A DNA stretch of 64,000 nucleotides. Source: Mariniflexile gromovii (lineage in GTDB: Bacteria > Bacteroidota > Bacteroidia > Flavobacteriales > Flavobacteriaceae). The translations under genes and the position numbers were made by a program. The stretch spans positions 1-64,000 of the forward strand of contig NZ_JAGJCB010000008.1 in the NCBI RefSeq assembly GCF_017814435.1, in the 5' to 3' direction. Below are positions 36,260-44,602 of the stretch, one piece after another (the stretch's first letter is position 1; every line of letters begins with the position of its first letter). A model generated the notes under the pieces. That model was given only the letters and a program-made list of their open reading frames with translations, made no database searches and was not told where the DNA came from.

Positions 36260-36799
36260 TTGAACACTAAAAAAATTGTAATAACTGGAGGCCCAGGCAC
36301 AGGAAAATCCACTTTAATAAACGAGCTCATCAAACGTGGTTACACCTGTCTTGAAGAAATTTCGCGTCAAATTATTCTAGACGCTAAAAAAAAAGGCATA
36401 GACCAATTGTTTTTAACCGAACCTTTACTGTTCAGCGAAATGCTTTTAAAAGGAAGAAAACAACAATTTGAAGACGCCAACAAACTAGAATCCGACCTTG
36501 TTTTTTTTGACAGAGGCGTTCCCGATGTACTGGCCTATATGGATTTTATTGGAGACACATATCCGCTACATTTCATCAACACCTGCAAAAACACCGAATA
36601 CGACACCGTTTTTATCCTTAAACCTTGGGAAACCATTTACACCAGCGATAACGAACGCTATGAAAGCTTTGAGCAAACCCTGGAAATACACGACCATTTG
36701 CTAAATACCTACCAAAAATTCAACTACAAGTTAATTGATGTGCCCTTTGGTACCGTAGAAAACCGAACCGATTACATTTTAAGCCTATTAAAAGCATAA
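36260..36799 (+). CDS. P-loop ATPase/kinase (AAA_28-like)
   Basis: A 179-residue protein with a TTG start at 36260 placed directly before the P-loop TGGPGTGKSTLINELIK (residues ~9-16). Further motifs 'CLEEISRQII', 'VFFDRGVPDVLAYMDF' and 'NERYESFEQTLEIHDHLL' match the AAA_28/Ttd14-like group of small ATP-binding proteins, sometimes compared with NadR kinase domains. The substrate is unknown. It ends immediately before recQ (36800). Confidence 0.82.
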   Translation: MNTKKIVITGGPGTGKSTLINELIKRGYTCLEEISRQIILDAKKKGIDQLFLTEPLLFSEMLLKGRKQQFEDANKLESDLVFFDRGVPDVLAYMDFIGDTYPLHFINTCKNTEYDTVFILKPWETIYTSDNERYESFEQTLEIHDHLLNTYQKFNYKLIDVPFGTVENRTDYILSLLKA

Positions 36800-38704
36800 A
36801 TGGAACAACCCATAAACATACTGGAACGTTATTGGAATTTCACCGAATTCCGCCCCGAACAAGAGGCCATTATAAACGCCGTTATTGAAGGGGAAGATAC
36901 GTTTGTACTCCTACCAACAGGTGGTGGTAAATCCTTATGTTTTCAAATTCCGGCATTGGCAAAAGAAGGTATTTGCGTGGTTATTTCGCCATTAATCGCT
37001 TTAATGAAAGACCAAGTCCAACAGTTAAACGATAAAGGCATTAAAACCATGGCACTCACCAGTGGCATCACTTACAGCCAGTTGGATACGCTTTTGGATA
37101 ATTGTATTTATGGCAATTACAAGTTTTTGTACCTCTCGCCCGAACGTTTACAACAAGAGCTTGTACAAGAACGCATCAAACAAATGCATGTTAATTTAAT
37201 TGCGGTAGATGAAGCGCATTGCATCTCGCAATGGGGTAGCGATTTTAGGCCTGCCTATAAAAACATTGCGTTGTTACGTCAACTACAACCCACCGTAAAT
37301 GTAGTAGCCTTAACAGCATCGGCAACCCCAAAAGTGGTAGAAGATATTATAAAGGAACTCGATTTTATTCAACCTAAAATATTCAAACAATCGTTTTCCA
37401 GACCCAATTTGGGCTATATGGTGTACCATGAAAACGATAAATACTACCGCATTGAAACCATTTTAAAAAAATACAAAGAACCATCAATCATTTACGTTCG
37501 AAATAGAAAATTAACTTTAGATGTGTGTTCTTTTTTAGAATCTAAAAATATTTCGGCCACCTTTTACCATGGCGGTTTGCCCAATATAGAAAAAGACACG
37601 AACATGACGCTTTGGTTGCAAAACCAAAAACAAGTGATGGTAGCTACCAACGCCTTTGGTATGGGCATAGACAAACCCGATGTTAAAACCGTTATCCATT
37701 TAAACCTGCCCGAAAGCATGGAGAGTTATTTTCAAGAAGCGGGTCGTGTAGGGCGTAATGGCGAAAAAGCTTTTGCTGTTATTTTAAAAAACAATAGTGA
37801 TGAAGTATCTGTAAAAAACCAATTTTTAAGTGTTTTGCCAACGGTGGATTTTGTTAAGCAAGTGTACCGAAAATTATGCAGCTACTTCCAAATATCGTAT
37901 GGTGAAGGCGAATACACGACCTTTGACTTCGACTTTAATTCTTTTTGTAAAGCCTACAACTTCAATGCGATTCTAGCGTATAATGCTTTATTGTTGTTGG
38001 ACAGAAATAGCATCATTACGCTATCTAAACAATTCAAAAATAAAGTATCGGCACAATTTATTGTATCGAGTGCAACACTTTTTAGTTATCTAGAAAACCA
38101 TACCAATTTCAATCTAATCGTAAAGTCAATGCTTCGTATGTACGGCGGTATTTTTGACCATGATTGCAAAATTGATTTGGGTAAAATTTCTGAAAAAGCA
38201 TCTACTTCAGAAAACACTGTAACGCAAGTACTTCAAAAGTTAGCAAGCGATGAAGTTATCAACTTGCATCTAGCAAAAACCGATGCGCAAGTTACCTTTA
38301 TAGAACCGCGGGAAGATGATAAAACCATCAACCGCATTGCCTCCATCATCGAGCAACAGAACGATTTAAAAAAGTATCAAGTTAAATCCATACTAGATTA
38401 TATTGAAAATGATTCTGTGTGTAAAAGCGTGCAACTCCTCACCTATTTTGGAGAGAAAGATGCAAAACCTTGCGGTATTTGTTCGGTATGTGCAAACACG
38501 AAAAAACCAGTAAAACCACAAGATATTAATACCATTAAAAAACGTATTATAGAATTATTGGAAACTGGCGACCAATCATCCAGAAACATGATAGCTGCTT
38601 TAAATTGTAGCGAAACCGAATTAAAAAACGTTTTAAAATTACTTTTAGAACATCAAATAATAGCAATAACACCAACAAACACGTATAAATTAAGTCATTT
38701 ATGA
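36800..38704 (+). CDS. recQ: RecQ-family ATP-dependent DNA helicase
   Basis: A 634-residue 3'-5' superfamily 2 helicase. Motifs: Q-motif 'FRPEQEAIINAVIEGEDTF', Walker A LLPTGGGKSLCFQ, DEAH box VDEAHCISQWGSDFRP, motif V 'FGMGIDKPDVKTVIH', motif VI 'QEAGRVGRNGEK'. A zinc-binding segment with paired Cys (CGICSVCANTKKP) is followed by a winged-helix-like end. It unwinds recombination intermediates and stalled forks. The length is typical for Bacteroidota RecQ without a clear HRDC domain. Confidence 0.95.
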   Translation: MEQPINILERYWNFTEFRPEQEAIINAVIEGEDTFVLLPTGGGKSLCFQIPALAKEGICVVISPLIALMKDQVQQLNDKGIKTMALTSGITYSQLDTLLDNCIYGNYKFLYLSPERLQQELVQERIKQMHVNLIAVDEAHCISQWGSDFRPAYKNIALLRQLQPTVNVVALTASATPKVVEDIIKELDFIQPKIFKQSFSRPNLGYMVYHENDKYYRIETILKKYKEPSIIYVRNRKLTLDVCSFLESKNISATFYHGGLPNIEKDTNMTLWLQNQKQVMVATNAFGMGIDKPDVKTVIHLNLPESMESYFQEAGRVGRNGEKAFAVILKNNSDEVSVKNQFLSVLPTVDFVKQVYRKLCSYFQISYGEGEYTTFDFDFNSFCKAYNFNAILAYNALLLLDRNSIITLSKQFKNKVSAQFIVSSATLFSYLENHTNFNLIVKSMLRMYGGIFDHDCKIDLGKISEKASTSENTVTQVLQKLASDEVINLHLAKTDAQVTFIEPREDDKTINRIASIIEQQNDLKKYQVKSILDYIENDSVCKSVQLLTYFGEKDAKPCGICSVCANTKKPVKPQDINTIKKRIIELLETGDQSSRNMIAALNCSETELKNVLKLLLEHQIIAITPTNTYKLSHL

Positions 38705-39648
38705 GGAATTTAAGAATTGTATTTATGGGTACGCCCGATTTTGCCGTAGCAACTTTAAAAACTTTAGTTGAAAATCAATACAATGTTGTGGGTGTTATAA
38801 CCGCACCTGACAAACCTGCTGGACGCGGACAAAAGCTTAACGAAAGTGCCGTAAAACAATACGCCATATCGCAAAACCTAACCGTTTTGCAACCTACAAA
38901 TTTAAAAAATGACGATTTTTTAAACGAACTAAAAGCGTTAAACGCCAACCTGCAAATTGTTGTTGCTTTTAGAATGTTGCCCAAAGTGGTTTGGCAAATG
39001 CCAGAATACGGCACGTTTAATCTGCATGCTTCCTTATTACCTAACTATCGTGGTGCCGCCCCAATTAATTGGGCAATTATCAATGGTGAAACCAAAACCG
39101 GGGTTTCAACCTTTTTTATTGATGAAAAAATTGATACCGGAGACATGATTCTTCAAGAATCTATTGATATACTGCCTGAAGAAAATGCAGGCAGTCTTCA
39201 TGATAAATTAATGGACATTGGTAGCCAATTGGTTTTAAAAACAGTTGAACTTATAAAAGAAGGAACGGTTAAAACCATGCCTCAATCCGAATCATCGGAT
39301 ATTAAAACCGCATACAAATTAGATAGGGATAACTGTAAAATTGATTGGAACGATTCTTTAGAAAACATTTACAACCTAATTAGAGGTTTAAGCCCATACC
39401 CTGCGGCGTGGTGTACTCTAATAAATGGATCTGATAATTTAGATGTAAAAATATACGAAGTAGAAAAAGCAACGGAAGCACACAACCAAAGTATTGGCAC
39501 CATTATTTCAACAAAAAAAGAATTAAAAGTCGCCGTATCAAACGGTTACATAATTATTAAAGAAATAAAGCTTCCTGGTAAGCGTAGCATGGATGTAAAA
39601 TCGCTTTTAAATGGATACGTTTTTGAAGCAAATGCTAAAATGCTCTAA
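38701..39648 (+). CDS. fmt: Methionyl-tRNA formyltransferase
   Basis: A 315-residue enzyme that formylates initiator Met-tRNA using 10-formyl-THF. Motifs: 'RIVFMGTPDFAVATLKTLVE', 'GVITAPDKPAGRGQKL', the formyl-binding 'FNLHASLLPNYRGAAPINWAII' and C-terminal tRNA-binding domain ('IYNLIRGLSPYPAAW'). The length is normal. The ATG overlaps the recQ stop by 4 bp. Confidence 0.96.
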   Translation: MRNLRIVFMGTPDFAVATLKTLVENQYNVVGVITAPDKPAGRGQKLNESAVKQYAISQNLTVLQPTNLKNDDFLNELKALNANLQIVVAFRMLPKVVWQMPEYGTFNLHASLLPNYRGAAPINWAIINGETKTGVSTFFIDEKIDTGDMILQESIDILPEENAGSLHDKLMDIGSQLVLKTVELIKEGTVKTMPQSESSDIKTAYKLDRDNCKIDWNDSLENIYNLIRGLSPYPAAWCTLINGSDNLDVKIYEVEKATEAHNQSIGTIISTKKELKVAVSNGYIIIKEIKLPGKRSMDVKSLLNGYVFEANAKML

Positions 39649-39753
39649 ACCCTTATTCTCATTGAGATAGTTCATTTTATCGATAAAACATGTATTCTTT
39701 ATTAACAAAAGCGTTTATTTATCAACAATAATGTGCATTTCCCTTGCTATTAC

Positions 39754-39783
39754 TTGCATGATTGCATAATCCGTATAAATTTG
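39754..39783 (+). promoter_or_regulatory. Bacteroidota-type promoter of the HU gene
   Basis: -33 element TTG at 39754-39756 and -7 element TAAATTTG at 39776-39783 with an exact 19-bp spacer. This fits the TTTG-N19-TAnnTTTG consensus of the primary sigma factor in Bacteroidota. The HU start codon lies 54 bp downstream. Confidence 0.7.
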
Positions 39784-39837
39784 TAGTAGGATTTAACAAA
39801 ATGTTTAACCAATTTTATTAATATTAAATTTTTTATT

Positions 39838-40110
39838 ATGAACAAAACAGATTTAATCGATGCAATGGCAGAACACGCTGGAATTACTAAAGCAGCTGCA
39901 AAAAAAGCATTAGAATGTGCACTTATTGAAATTGAAGGTGCTTTACAAAAAGGTAACCGTGTTTCTTTAGTAGGATTTGGCTCTTGGTCAGTTTCTAAAA
40001 GAGCTGCAAGAGAAGGTAGAAACCCACAAACTGGAGCTACTATCAAAATTAAAGCTAAAAAAGTTGTTAAGTTTAAAGCTGGAGCAGATTTATCAAACGC
40101 TGTAAACTAA
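39838..40110 (+). CDS. hup: HU-family DNA-binding protein
   Basis: A 90-residue histone-like protein. Signature: 'MNKTDLIDAMAEHAGITKAAAKKALECALIEI' for the helical dimer part, then 'VGFGSWSVSKRAAREGRNPQTG' for the DNA-binding arm with the Pro that intercalates. It bends and compacts DNA, and could serve as host factor for integration of the nearby element. It has a good promoter (39754-39783) and a terminator. Confidence 0.96.
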   Translation: MNKTDLIDAMAEHAGITKAAAKKALECALIEIEGALQKGNRVSLVGFGSWSVSKRAAREGRNPQTGATIKIKAKKVVKFKAGADLSNAVN

Positions 40111-40130
40111 GTATTTACATCTTTCATATT

Positions 40131-40163
40131 AAAAAATGTCTTCAGTTTTTGAAGGCATTTTTT
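40131..40163 (+). terminator. Rho-independent terminator of the HU gene
   Basis: Stem AAAAAATGTCTTCA / TGAAGGCATTTTTT with one G-T pair, a 5-base loop, and a following T-run. Confidence 0.85.
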
Positions 40164-40233
40164 TTATATTTCACCAAAACAGTTGCTTTTTTAATAAAAA
40201 AATATTAGATTTAGTTACTAATTCCTCGATAGT

Positions 40234-40794
40234 ATGGTAACAACAACACCAAAAAAAGGCAATTTGTTAATCGCTGAACCTACCATTATTGGCGATGTTT
40301 CTTTTAACCGATCCATTATTTTATTAGCAGACCATTCTTCAGAAGGTTCTATTGGTTTCATTTTAAACAAACCATTAAATTATACCATAAACGATTTGGT
40401 ACCTGAAGTAGAAGCAAATTTTAAGGTTTACAATGGAGGTCCCGTAGAACAGGATAATTTATACTTTATCCATAAAGTACCACACTTAATTCCTAATAGT
40501 ATTGAAATTTCTTTAGGTATTTATTGGGGTGGCGATTTTAATAATGTGGCAGAACTGATTGCTAAAGAAATTATAAGCGAAAACGATATTAAATTCTTTC
40601 TTGGGTATTCTGGATGGGATGCAGACCAATTAGAGAAAGAACTGAAATTAAATTCGTGGGTAGTTACCGAAAATATTTATAAAAACAGCATCATCGAAAA
40701 AAACTACGAAACCTTTTGGAAGGAAAAAATGTTAGAGTTTGGTGACGAATACAGTATTTGGAGCAACGCGCCAGAAAACCCCAACTATAATTAA
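40234..40794 (+). CDS. YqgE/AlgH-family protein
   Basis: A 186-residue DUF179 protein. Family blocks: 'KGNLLIAEPTIIGDVSFNRSIILLADHSSEGSIGFILNKPL', 'YNGGPVEQDNLYFIHKVP' and 'FFLGYSGWDADQLEKEL'. YqgE is cytoplasmic and of unproven biochemical role; AlgH was named from alginate regulation in Pseudomonas. Its stop overlaps the convergent aminotransferase stop by 4 bp. Confidence 0.92.
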   Translation: MVTTTPKKGNLLIAEPTIIGDVSFNRSIILLADHSSEGSIGFILNKPLNYTINDLVPEVEANFKVYNGGPVEQDNLYFIHKVPHLIPNSIEISLGIYWGGDFNNVAELIAKEIISENDIKFFLGYSGWDADQLEKELKLNSWVVTENIYKNSIIEKNYETFWKEKMLEFGDEYSIWSNAPENPNYN

Positions 40795-41633
40795 CTTAAA
40801 CGTAACTTCACATTTAGTTTTTGCAAAATTGATTTTGAAACTTCAGTGTTAAACAACTTCTTGCGGTATTTTAAAACAGGTTGAATACCAACAATAACAT
40901 TGGTTATGAAAATTTCATCGGCTTTTTGAAGCTCAAATGGCGACACCGATTCTTCTATCAATTCATACTCCGGCATCGTTTTTAAAATCTCCATGATTTG
41001 TTTTCGCATAACACCTTTTAGGCAACCATCATTCACCGGTGGTGTTTTTATAACATTTCCTTTTACAATAAACACATTACCGTTTAATGCTTCAATAACA
41101 TGCTTGTTGGTATTTAAAACCAAACAATTATGCAACTTATTTTCTTTAGCATAAATACTTCCAACTACGTGAAGCGCTTTATTATTCGTTTTTAACGTAG
41201 AAAGTAAACTGGGTGACACATAATAATCTTTAAACAAATCAACTTCATAAAAACCATCACTAAACACATAAAAATCATTTTCCATTTGCTTAGCAACTAT
41301 TGCAAAACTCACATCGTTATCTGTTGGTAAATACAATCCGCCTTCGTTTCTATGAACTAATAACTTAACCCTTGCCGATGCGTTGGTTAAATTGTTGGCA
41401 TTTAAAGTGTTTTGAATCTGTTCTTCAAGAAATTCCATGGTGAAATTCATAGGAATCTCCATACGCATAATACGCATTGAAGCCATCAATCTAAAATAAT
41501 GATCTTCCCAAAACAACAATTTTCCATGTGATGCTTTTATGGTTTCAAAAAGAGCATCGCCATAGGCATATCCTCGATTGTTAATTGATATAAATTGATT
41601 ATCTGCTGTAATAGTTCCGTTAAAATTTGTCAT
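40791..41633 (-). CDS. Class IV aminotransferase (PabC/BCAT/D-aminotransferase fold)
   Basis: A 280-residue fold-type IV PLP enzyme. 'GYAYGDALFETIKASHGKLLFWEDHYFRL' is the typical opening, the probable PLP-Lys is in 'LSTLKTNNKALHVVGSIYAKE', and 'LNGNVFIVKGNVIKTPPVNDGCLKGVMRKQI' forms the cofactor-phosphate region. 4-amino-4-deoxychorismate lyase (folate synthesis) or an amino-acid transaminase are both possible. The sequence does not decide. Confidence 0.85.
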   Translation of the reverse strand: MTNFNGTITADNQFISINNRGYAYGDALFETIKASHGKLLFWEDHYFRLMASMRIMRMEIPMNFTMEFLEEQIQNTLNANNLTNASARVKLLVHRNEGGLYLPTDNDVSFAIVAKQMENDFYVFSDGFYEVDLFKDYYVSPSLLSTLKTNNKALHVVGSIYAKENKLHNCLVLNTNKHVIEALNGNVFIVKGNVIKTPPVNDGCLKGVMRKQIMEILKTMPEYELIEESVSPFELQKADEIFITNVIVGIQPVLKYRKKLFNTEVSKSILQKLNVKLRLS

Positions 41634-41662
41634 AAAAAAAAGTCCCGAAGTAAATTCGGGAC
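41633..41662 (-). terminator. Rho-independent terminator of the START-like gene
   Basis: On the minus strand GTCCCGAA / TTCGGGAC (8 bp) with loop TTTAC is followed by a run of T's (41633-41641 on the plus strand is A-rich). It lies between the START-like gene and the class IV aminotransferase gene, so the two may be transcribed apart. Confidence 0.82.
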
Positions 41663-41691
41663 AAATATAATTTAAATAAATTATTTTAGAA

Positions 41692-42081
41692 TTAAGACGA
41701 ACCTAATACTTGCTTTAAACTAGAAATTTGATTTTCCCAAAGCATTTTAGATTCTTCAACTTCGTCTTCTTCAGCAAAATCGGTGATAATTAACGATACA
41801 TCTTTAGTAATTTCATCTACCTGAATTTTAATTTCAAAATAGGATGTTTGGTCTTCATCATCGTTCAACCATCTAAATTTAATGCGCTCGCCTGTTTTTT
41901 TGCTTATCAATTTCGCTTTTTCCTCGCTATCATCCCAAATAAAAGTAAACAATTCACCTCTAGAATTCACATTATCTGAAAACCATTCCGATAAACCAGA
42001 AGGCGTAGATATATATTGATAGATTAATTGAGGTGATGCTTGTATTGTAAATTCAATTTCAAATTTAATTTTTTCGTCCAT
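41692..42081 (-). CDS. START-like (SRPBCC) domain protein
   Basis: A 129-residue Bet v1-like protein of the AHSA1/START-like group common in Bacteroidota. Its opening reads 'FEIEFTIQASPQLIYQYISTPSGLSEWFSDNVN' and the central strand 'ERIKFRWLNDDEDQTSYFEIKI'. The C-terminal helix 'SKMLWENQISSLKQVLGS' closes the ligand cavity. Ligand unknown. Confidence 0.9.
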   Translation of the reverse strand: MDEKIKFEIEFTIQASPQLIYQYISTPSGLSEWFSDNVNSRGELFTFIWDDSEEKAKLISKKTGERIKFRWLNDDEDQTSYFEIKIQVDEITKDVSLIITDFAEEDEVEESKMLWENQISSLKQVLGSS

Positions 42082-42167
42082 AAGTACTATAAAATATTAA
42101 GTTCCCAATATATACATTAATTAATAAGTACCGTAATAAATTTTAATAATAATTTACTTAAGTAATG

Positions 42168-42198
42168 TTTGCAGACAATAATTTTGTTTTTATATTTG
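42168..42198 (+). promoter_or_regulatory. Bacteroidota-type promoter of tRNA-Met
   Basis: TTTG at 42168-42171 and TATATTTG at 42191-42198 with an exact 19-bp spacer. The tRNA begins 14 bp after the -7 element. This is a textbook match to the TTTG-N19-TAnnTTTG consensus. Confidence 0.85.
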
Positions 42199-42211
42199 CA
42201 GCCTTAAATTA

Positions 42212-42288
42212 GGCGAGGTAGCTCAGTTGGTTAGAGCGTCGGATTCATAACCCGGAGGTCGGGGGATCGTGCCCCCCTCTCGCTACCA
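42212..42288 (+). tRNA. tRNA-Met (anticodon CAT)
   Basis: Cloverleaf beginning GGCGAGG and ending TCTCGCT-A-CCA; the acceptor stem has G-T pairs at both ends. The anticodon CAT is at 42246-42248. The D arm GCTCAGTTGGTTAGAGC is normal. The T arm is GGGGG-ATCGTGC-CCCCC: positions 54 and 58 read A and T instead of the usual T and A. It is most likely elongator tRNA-Met; a tRNA-Ile2 with modified CAT cannot be excluded. The encoded CCA lies just outside the 43-bp repeat and thus comes from the integrated element; the sequence at the other border reads CAA there. Confidence 0.92.
42244..42286 (+). repeat. attL: 43-bp direct repeat in the tRNA 3' end
   Basis: Perfect copy of 62978-63020. It covers the anticodon loop through position 74 of tRNA-Met. 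Divergence begins exactly outside: A versus T on the left, C versus A on the right. Confidence 0.95.
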
Positions 42289-42296
42289 GTGATAAC

Positions 42297-42328
42297 AAGG
42301 GTTTCAAGAGATTGAAACCCTTTTTTTA
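42297..42328 (+). terminator. Terminator behind tRNA-Met, supplied by the element
   Basis: Perfect 10-bp stem AAGGGTTTCA / TGAAACCCTT with loop AGAGAT and a T-run. It lies inside the element, so the integrated tRNA gene now ends with element-derived termination. Confidence 0.88.
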
Positions 42329-42342
42329 TTCCACAAAATAGC

Positions 42343-42370
42343 GTGGGTACAACATAGGTACAACATTTAT
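42343..42370 (+). repeat. Left arm-type repeat: two GGTACAACAT units
   Basis: 28-bp sequence identical to 62850-62877. It holds GGTACAACAT at 42346-42355 and 42357-42366, 11 bp apart (one helical turn), 60 bp inside attL. Position and duplication at both ends fit integrase arm-binding or excisionase sites; the binding itself is inferred. Confidence 0.75.
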
Positions 42371-42777
42371 ATTTTTTATAGCAACTCATACTAATTGTCT
42401 TTAATTGACTTTTTTTGATGTTAAAAAATATTATTTACCTGATTTCTTAATAGCAAATTAAGTTTTTACAGCTTTAAATCCGATAATCTAAAAATTGTTA
42501 GTCAATTAAATTCATCCGCTTTTAAATTCTTTCTTTAAGTATTTATTTGGATTTTTCATTGTTAATAACTCCACTTCTACTCAAAAACTATCCTTTTTAG
42601 GTCATTTAATTTATTATTAAACATTATCAATTCATACCAATTAAAATGCATTGACTTCTAAGGTCATAAAAATTAGTTTATTTCAATTTAATATGTTGTT
42701 TTTCAGTATTTTGTGAACAAATAATTGATTTTATCTTTTCTTTCAACAGCCACGTTTTATACCTTTATTACCATAAT
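42371..42777. other. AT-rich gene-free left end of the element
   Basis: About 400 bp very rich in A/T without a convincing reading frame. No clear promoter or hairpin is visible except the palindromes that follow at 42778. Confidence 0.5.
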
Positions 42778-42806
42778 CCCTTAAGGGAAAACAAAAGCGC
42801 TTTTGT
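42778..42806. promoter_or_regulatory. Two adjacent perfect palindromes (candidate operators)
   Basis: CCCTTAAGGG at 42778-42787 and ACAAAAGCGCTTTTGT at 42791-42806, both perfect and separated by AAA, 29 bp before the excisionase-like start at 42836. They fit operators for a dimeric regulator controlling excision or replication genes. Confidence 0.55.
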
Positions 42807-42835
42807 TCATTTTATTAATCTATAAAACAATAAAA

Positions 42836-43123
42836 ATGGACACTATTTTAATACTGGAACGATTAGATCGTTTAGAAAAACTACTCATAGGGAGCAAAGA
42901 AGTATTAACCTTTGATGAAGCCAGTGATTATACGGGCATATCCAGAAGTTATCTATACAAACTCACAGCTTCAGGAAAAATTCCACACTCCAAACCCAAC
43001 GGTAAGATGCTCTTTTTTGACAAAAAGAAGCTTGTGGAATGGCTACTTCAAAATAAGCGCCAATCACAACAAGAACTCCAAGATGAAGCTTTACCTAATA
43101 CCTTACACCATAAAGTTAACTAG
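42836..43123 (+). CDS. Excisionase-like helix-turn-helix protein
   Basis: I use the ATG at 42836 (MDTILILERLDRLEKLL); an upstream start at 42803 falls in the palindrome region. The 95-residue protein has an N-terminal short coiled coil and a MerR-like/HTH_17 DNA-binding domain ('VLTFDEASDYTGISRSYLYKLTASGKIPHSKPNGKMLFFDKKKLVEWL'). Such proteins are typical first genes of Bacteroidota mobile elements and serve as excision or replication factors (Xis/AlpA-like). Role inferred from family and position. Confidence 0.85.
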   Translation: MDTILILERLDRLEKLLIGSKEVLTFDEASDYTGISRSYLYKLTASGKIPHSKPNGKMLFFDKKKLVEWLLQNKRQSQQELQDEALPNTLHHKVN

Positions 43124-43190
43124 GTAACACTTTCATTCAACTATTTATTAACGACACCTTAATTTTTAATTAAGTTGCTAAACAATTACT

Positions 43191-44396
43191 ATGAAAAATA
43201 TACCCTATATACGTGTCGGCACGTCCTATTACAAACGTGTCAAGGCTCCAACCATTGCAGGGCACTTTAACGAAATCCTGGTACACTGGAACATGGAGAC
43301 CATCAAACAGGACCATGGCAAAGACCACTTAAGCAAAATCCCAAAATATGATGGCTTTACCTGTATTCCAAGCCATGTAGATTTCAAACAGGAATATTTA
43401 GGGTTCTATAACATCTATTCCCCTTTGGGTAAAGCGCCCAAAGAGGGAAATATTACGTTGTCCCTCAAATTCGTAAAACACATTTTTGGAAAGCATTACG
43501 AACTGGGATTGGACTACCTCCAATTGTTATATCTAAAACCCATCCAGGTACTTCCCATATTATGTTTGGTCTCCAAGGAACGCTCCACGGGAAAAAGTAC
43601 CTTTTTAAAATGGCTCAAGGAAATCTTTGAGAACAACCTGACCTATTTGACCAATGACAGTTTTAGCAGCCAGTTCAATGCCGATTGGGCAAACAAGCTG
43701 TTGATATGCATCGATGAAGTTCTGTTCAATAAGGAGGAACTCACGGAGAGGATCAAATATCTAAGTACCACCAATATCAATAAATTGGAGGCCAAGGGCA
43801 AGGATAAACGCGAAGTTGAGTTCTTTGGTAAGTTTATCCTGTGCAGTAACAATGAAGAAAGCTTTATAAAGATAGATGCCAATGAAACCCGATTTTGGGT
43901 AATCAAAGTGCCCGTTCTGGAAGAAGAAGAGACCAACTACCTGGAGAAATTGATTGAAGAGATTCCCGCATTTCTTTATTATCTGGCAGACCGAAAGCTA
44001 CATTCAAAACACCTAACACGCATGTGGTTTACGGCGCAACAGATAAGAACCAAGGCATTGGTAAAACTGGTACAGAACAATCGCAACAGGGTTGAAAAGG
44101 AACTGGCAAGCATCCTGATGGGTGTCATTGAAAAATTTGATTTGGAAGCCGTAGACCTTTGTCCCATGGATGCCCTGTTGGCATTGAACAGGACACGGGT
44201 AAAAACGGATCTGACCCAACTGCGGAGATTGCTGAAAAAAGATTGGAAACTGAGCAATAGGGACAACTCGAACAGTTACCAAAAATTTGTGATTTGGACG
44301 GACGGGGATATGACCTTGGTAGATGCCAAAGGGCGCTATTTTACCGTTGGGAAATCTTTTTTAACCGAAAATTTTGATGATTTGATGACAGAATAG
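43191..44396 (+). CDS. Primase-helicase family protein (P-loop, D5/DUF5906-like)
   Basis: A 401-residue superfamily 3-like helicase. Walker A is VSKERSTGKSTFLKWL (about residues 126-136), Walker B LLICIDEVLFNKEEL near 165, and the sensor-like Asn is in 'GKFILCSNNEESFIK'. This is the element-borne replication helicase seen in Bacteroidota mobilizable elements (family name 'primase-helicase'). It probably unwinds DNA at the element origin and works with the Toprim primase downstream. A 206-bp repeat-rich gap follows. Confidence 0.85.
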   Translation: MKNIPYIRVGTSYYKRVKAPTIAGHFNEILVHWNMETIKQDHGKDHLSKIPKYDGFTCIPSHVDFKQEYLGFYNIYSPLGKAPKEGNITLSLKFVKHIFGKHYELGLDYLQLLYLKPIQVLPILCLVSKERSTGKSTFLKWLKEIFENNLTYLTNDSFSSQFNADWANKLLICIDEVLFNKEELTERIKYLSTTNINKLEAKGKDKREVEFFGKFILCSNNEESFIKIDANETRFWVIKVPVLEEEETNYLEKLIEEIPAFLYYLADRKLHSKHLTRMWFTAQQIRTKALVKLVQNNRNRVEKELASILMGVIEKFDLEAVDLCPMDALLALNRTRVKTDLTQLRRLLKKDWKLSNRDNSNSYQKFVIWTDGDMTLVDAKGRYFTVGKSFLTENFDDLMTE

Positions 44397-44602
44397 AAAA
44401 CCTGCCGTATTTGTTGGGCTAAAGCTGTCATCATTATATCATCATTTAGTCATCAAAAAAATAATGATGACAAAATAGAGATATAAAAAACCAAGAATGA
44501 TGAATTGATGATATTTTGATGACTAAACAAAGCTACTGTTTATAGGGCTTTACAGATGAAATCATCAAATCATTAAAAAAACAACCTAAAACACATTGGC
44601 TT
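44397..44602. other. Inverted-repeat-rich region, candidate replication origin
   Basis: Non-coding, with two perfect inverted repeats: TGTCATCATTAT (44426-44437) with ATAATGATGACA (44461-44472), and TTAGTCATCAAAA (44446-44458) with TTTTGATGACTAA (44514-44526). Many further GATGAT/ATCATC units run to about 44576. The arms interlock, so alternative foldings are possible. Position between helicase and primase genes suggests an iteron-type origin; an oriT is the alternative. Confidence 0.55.
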
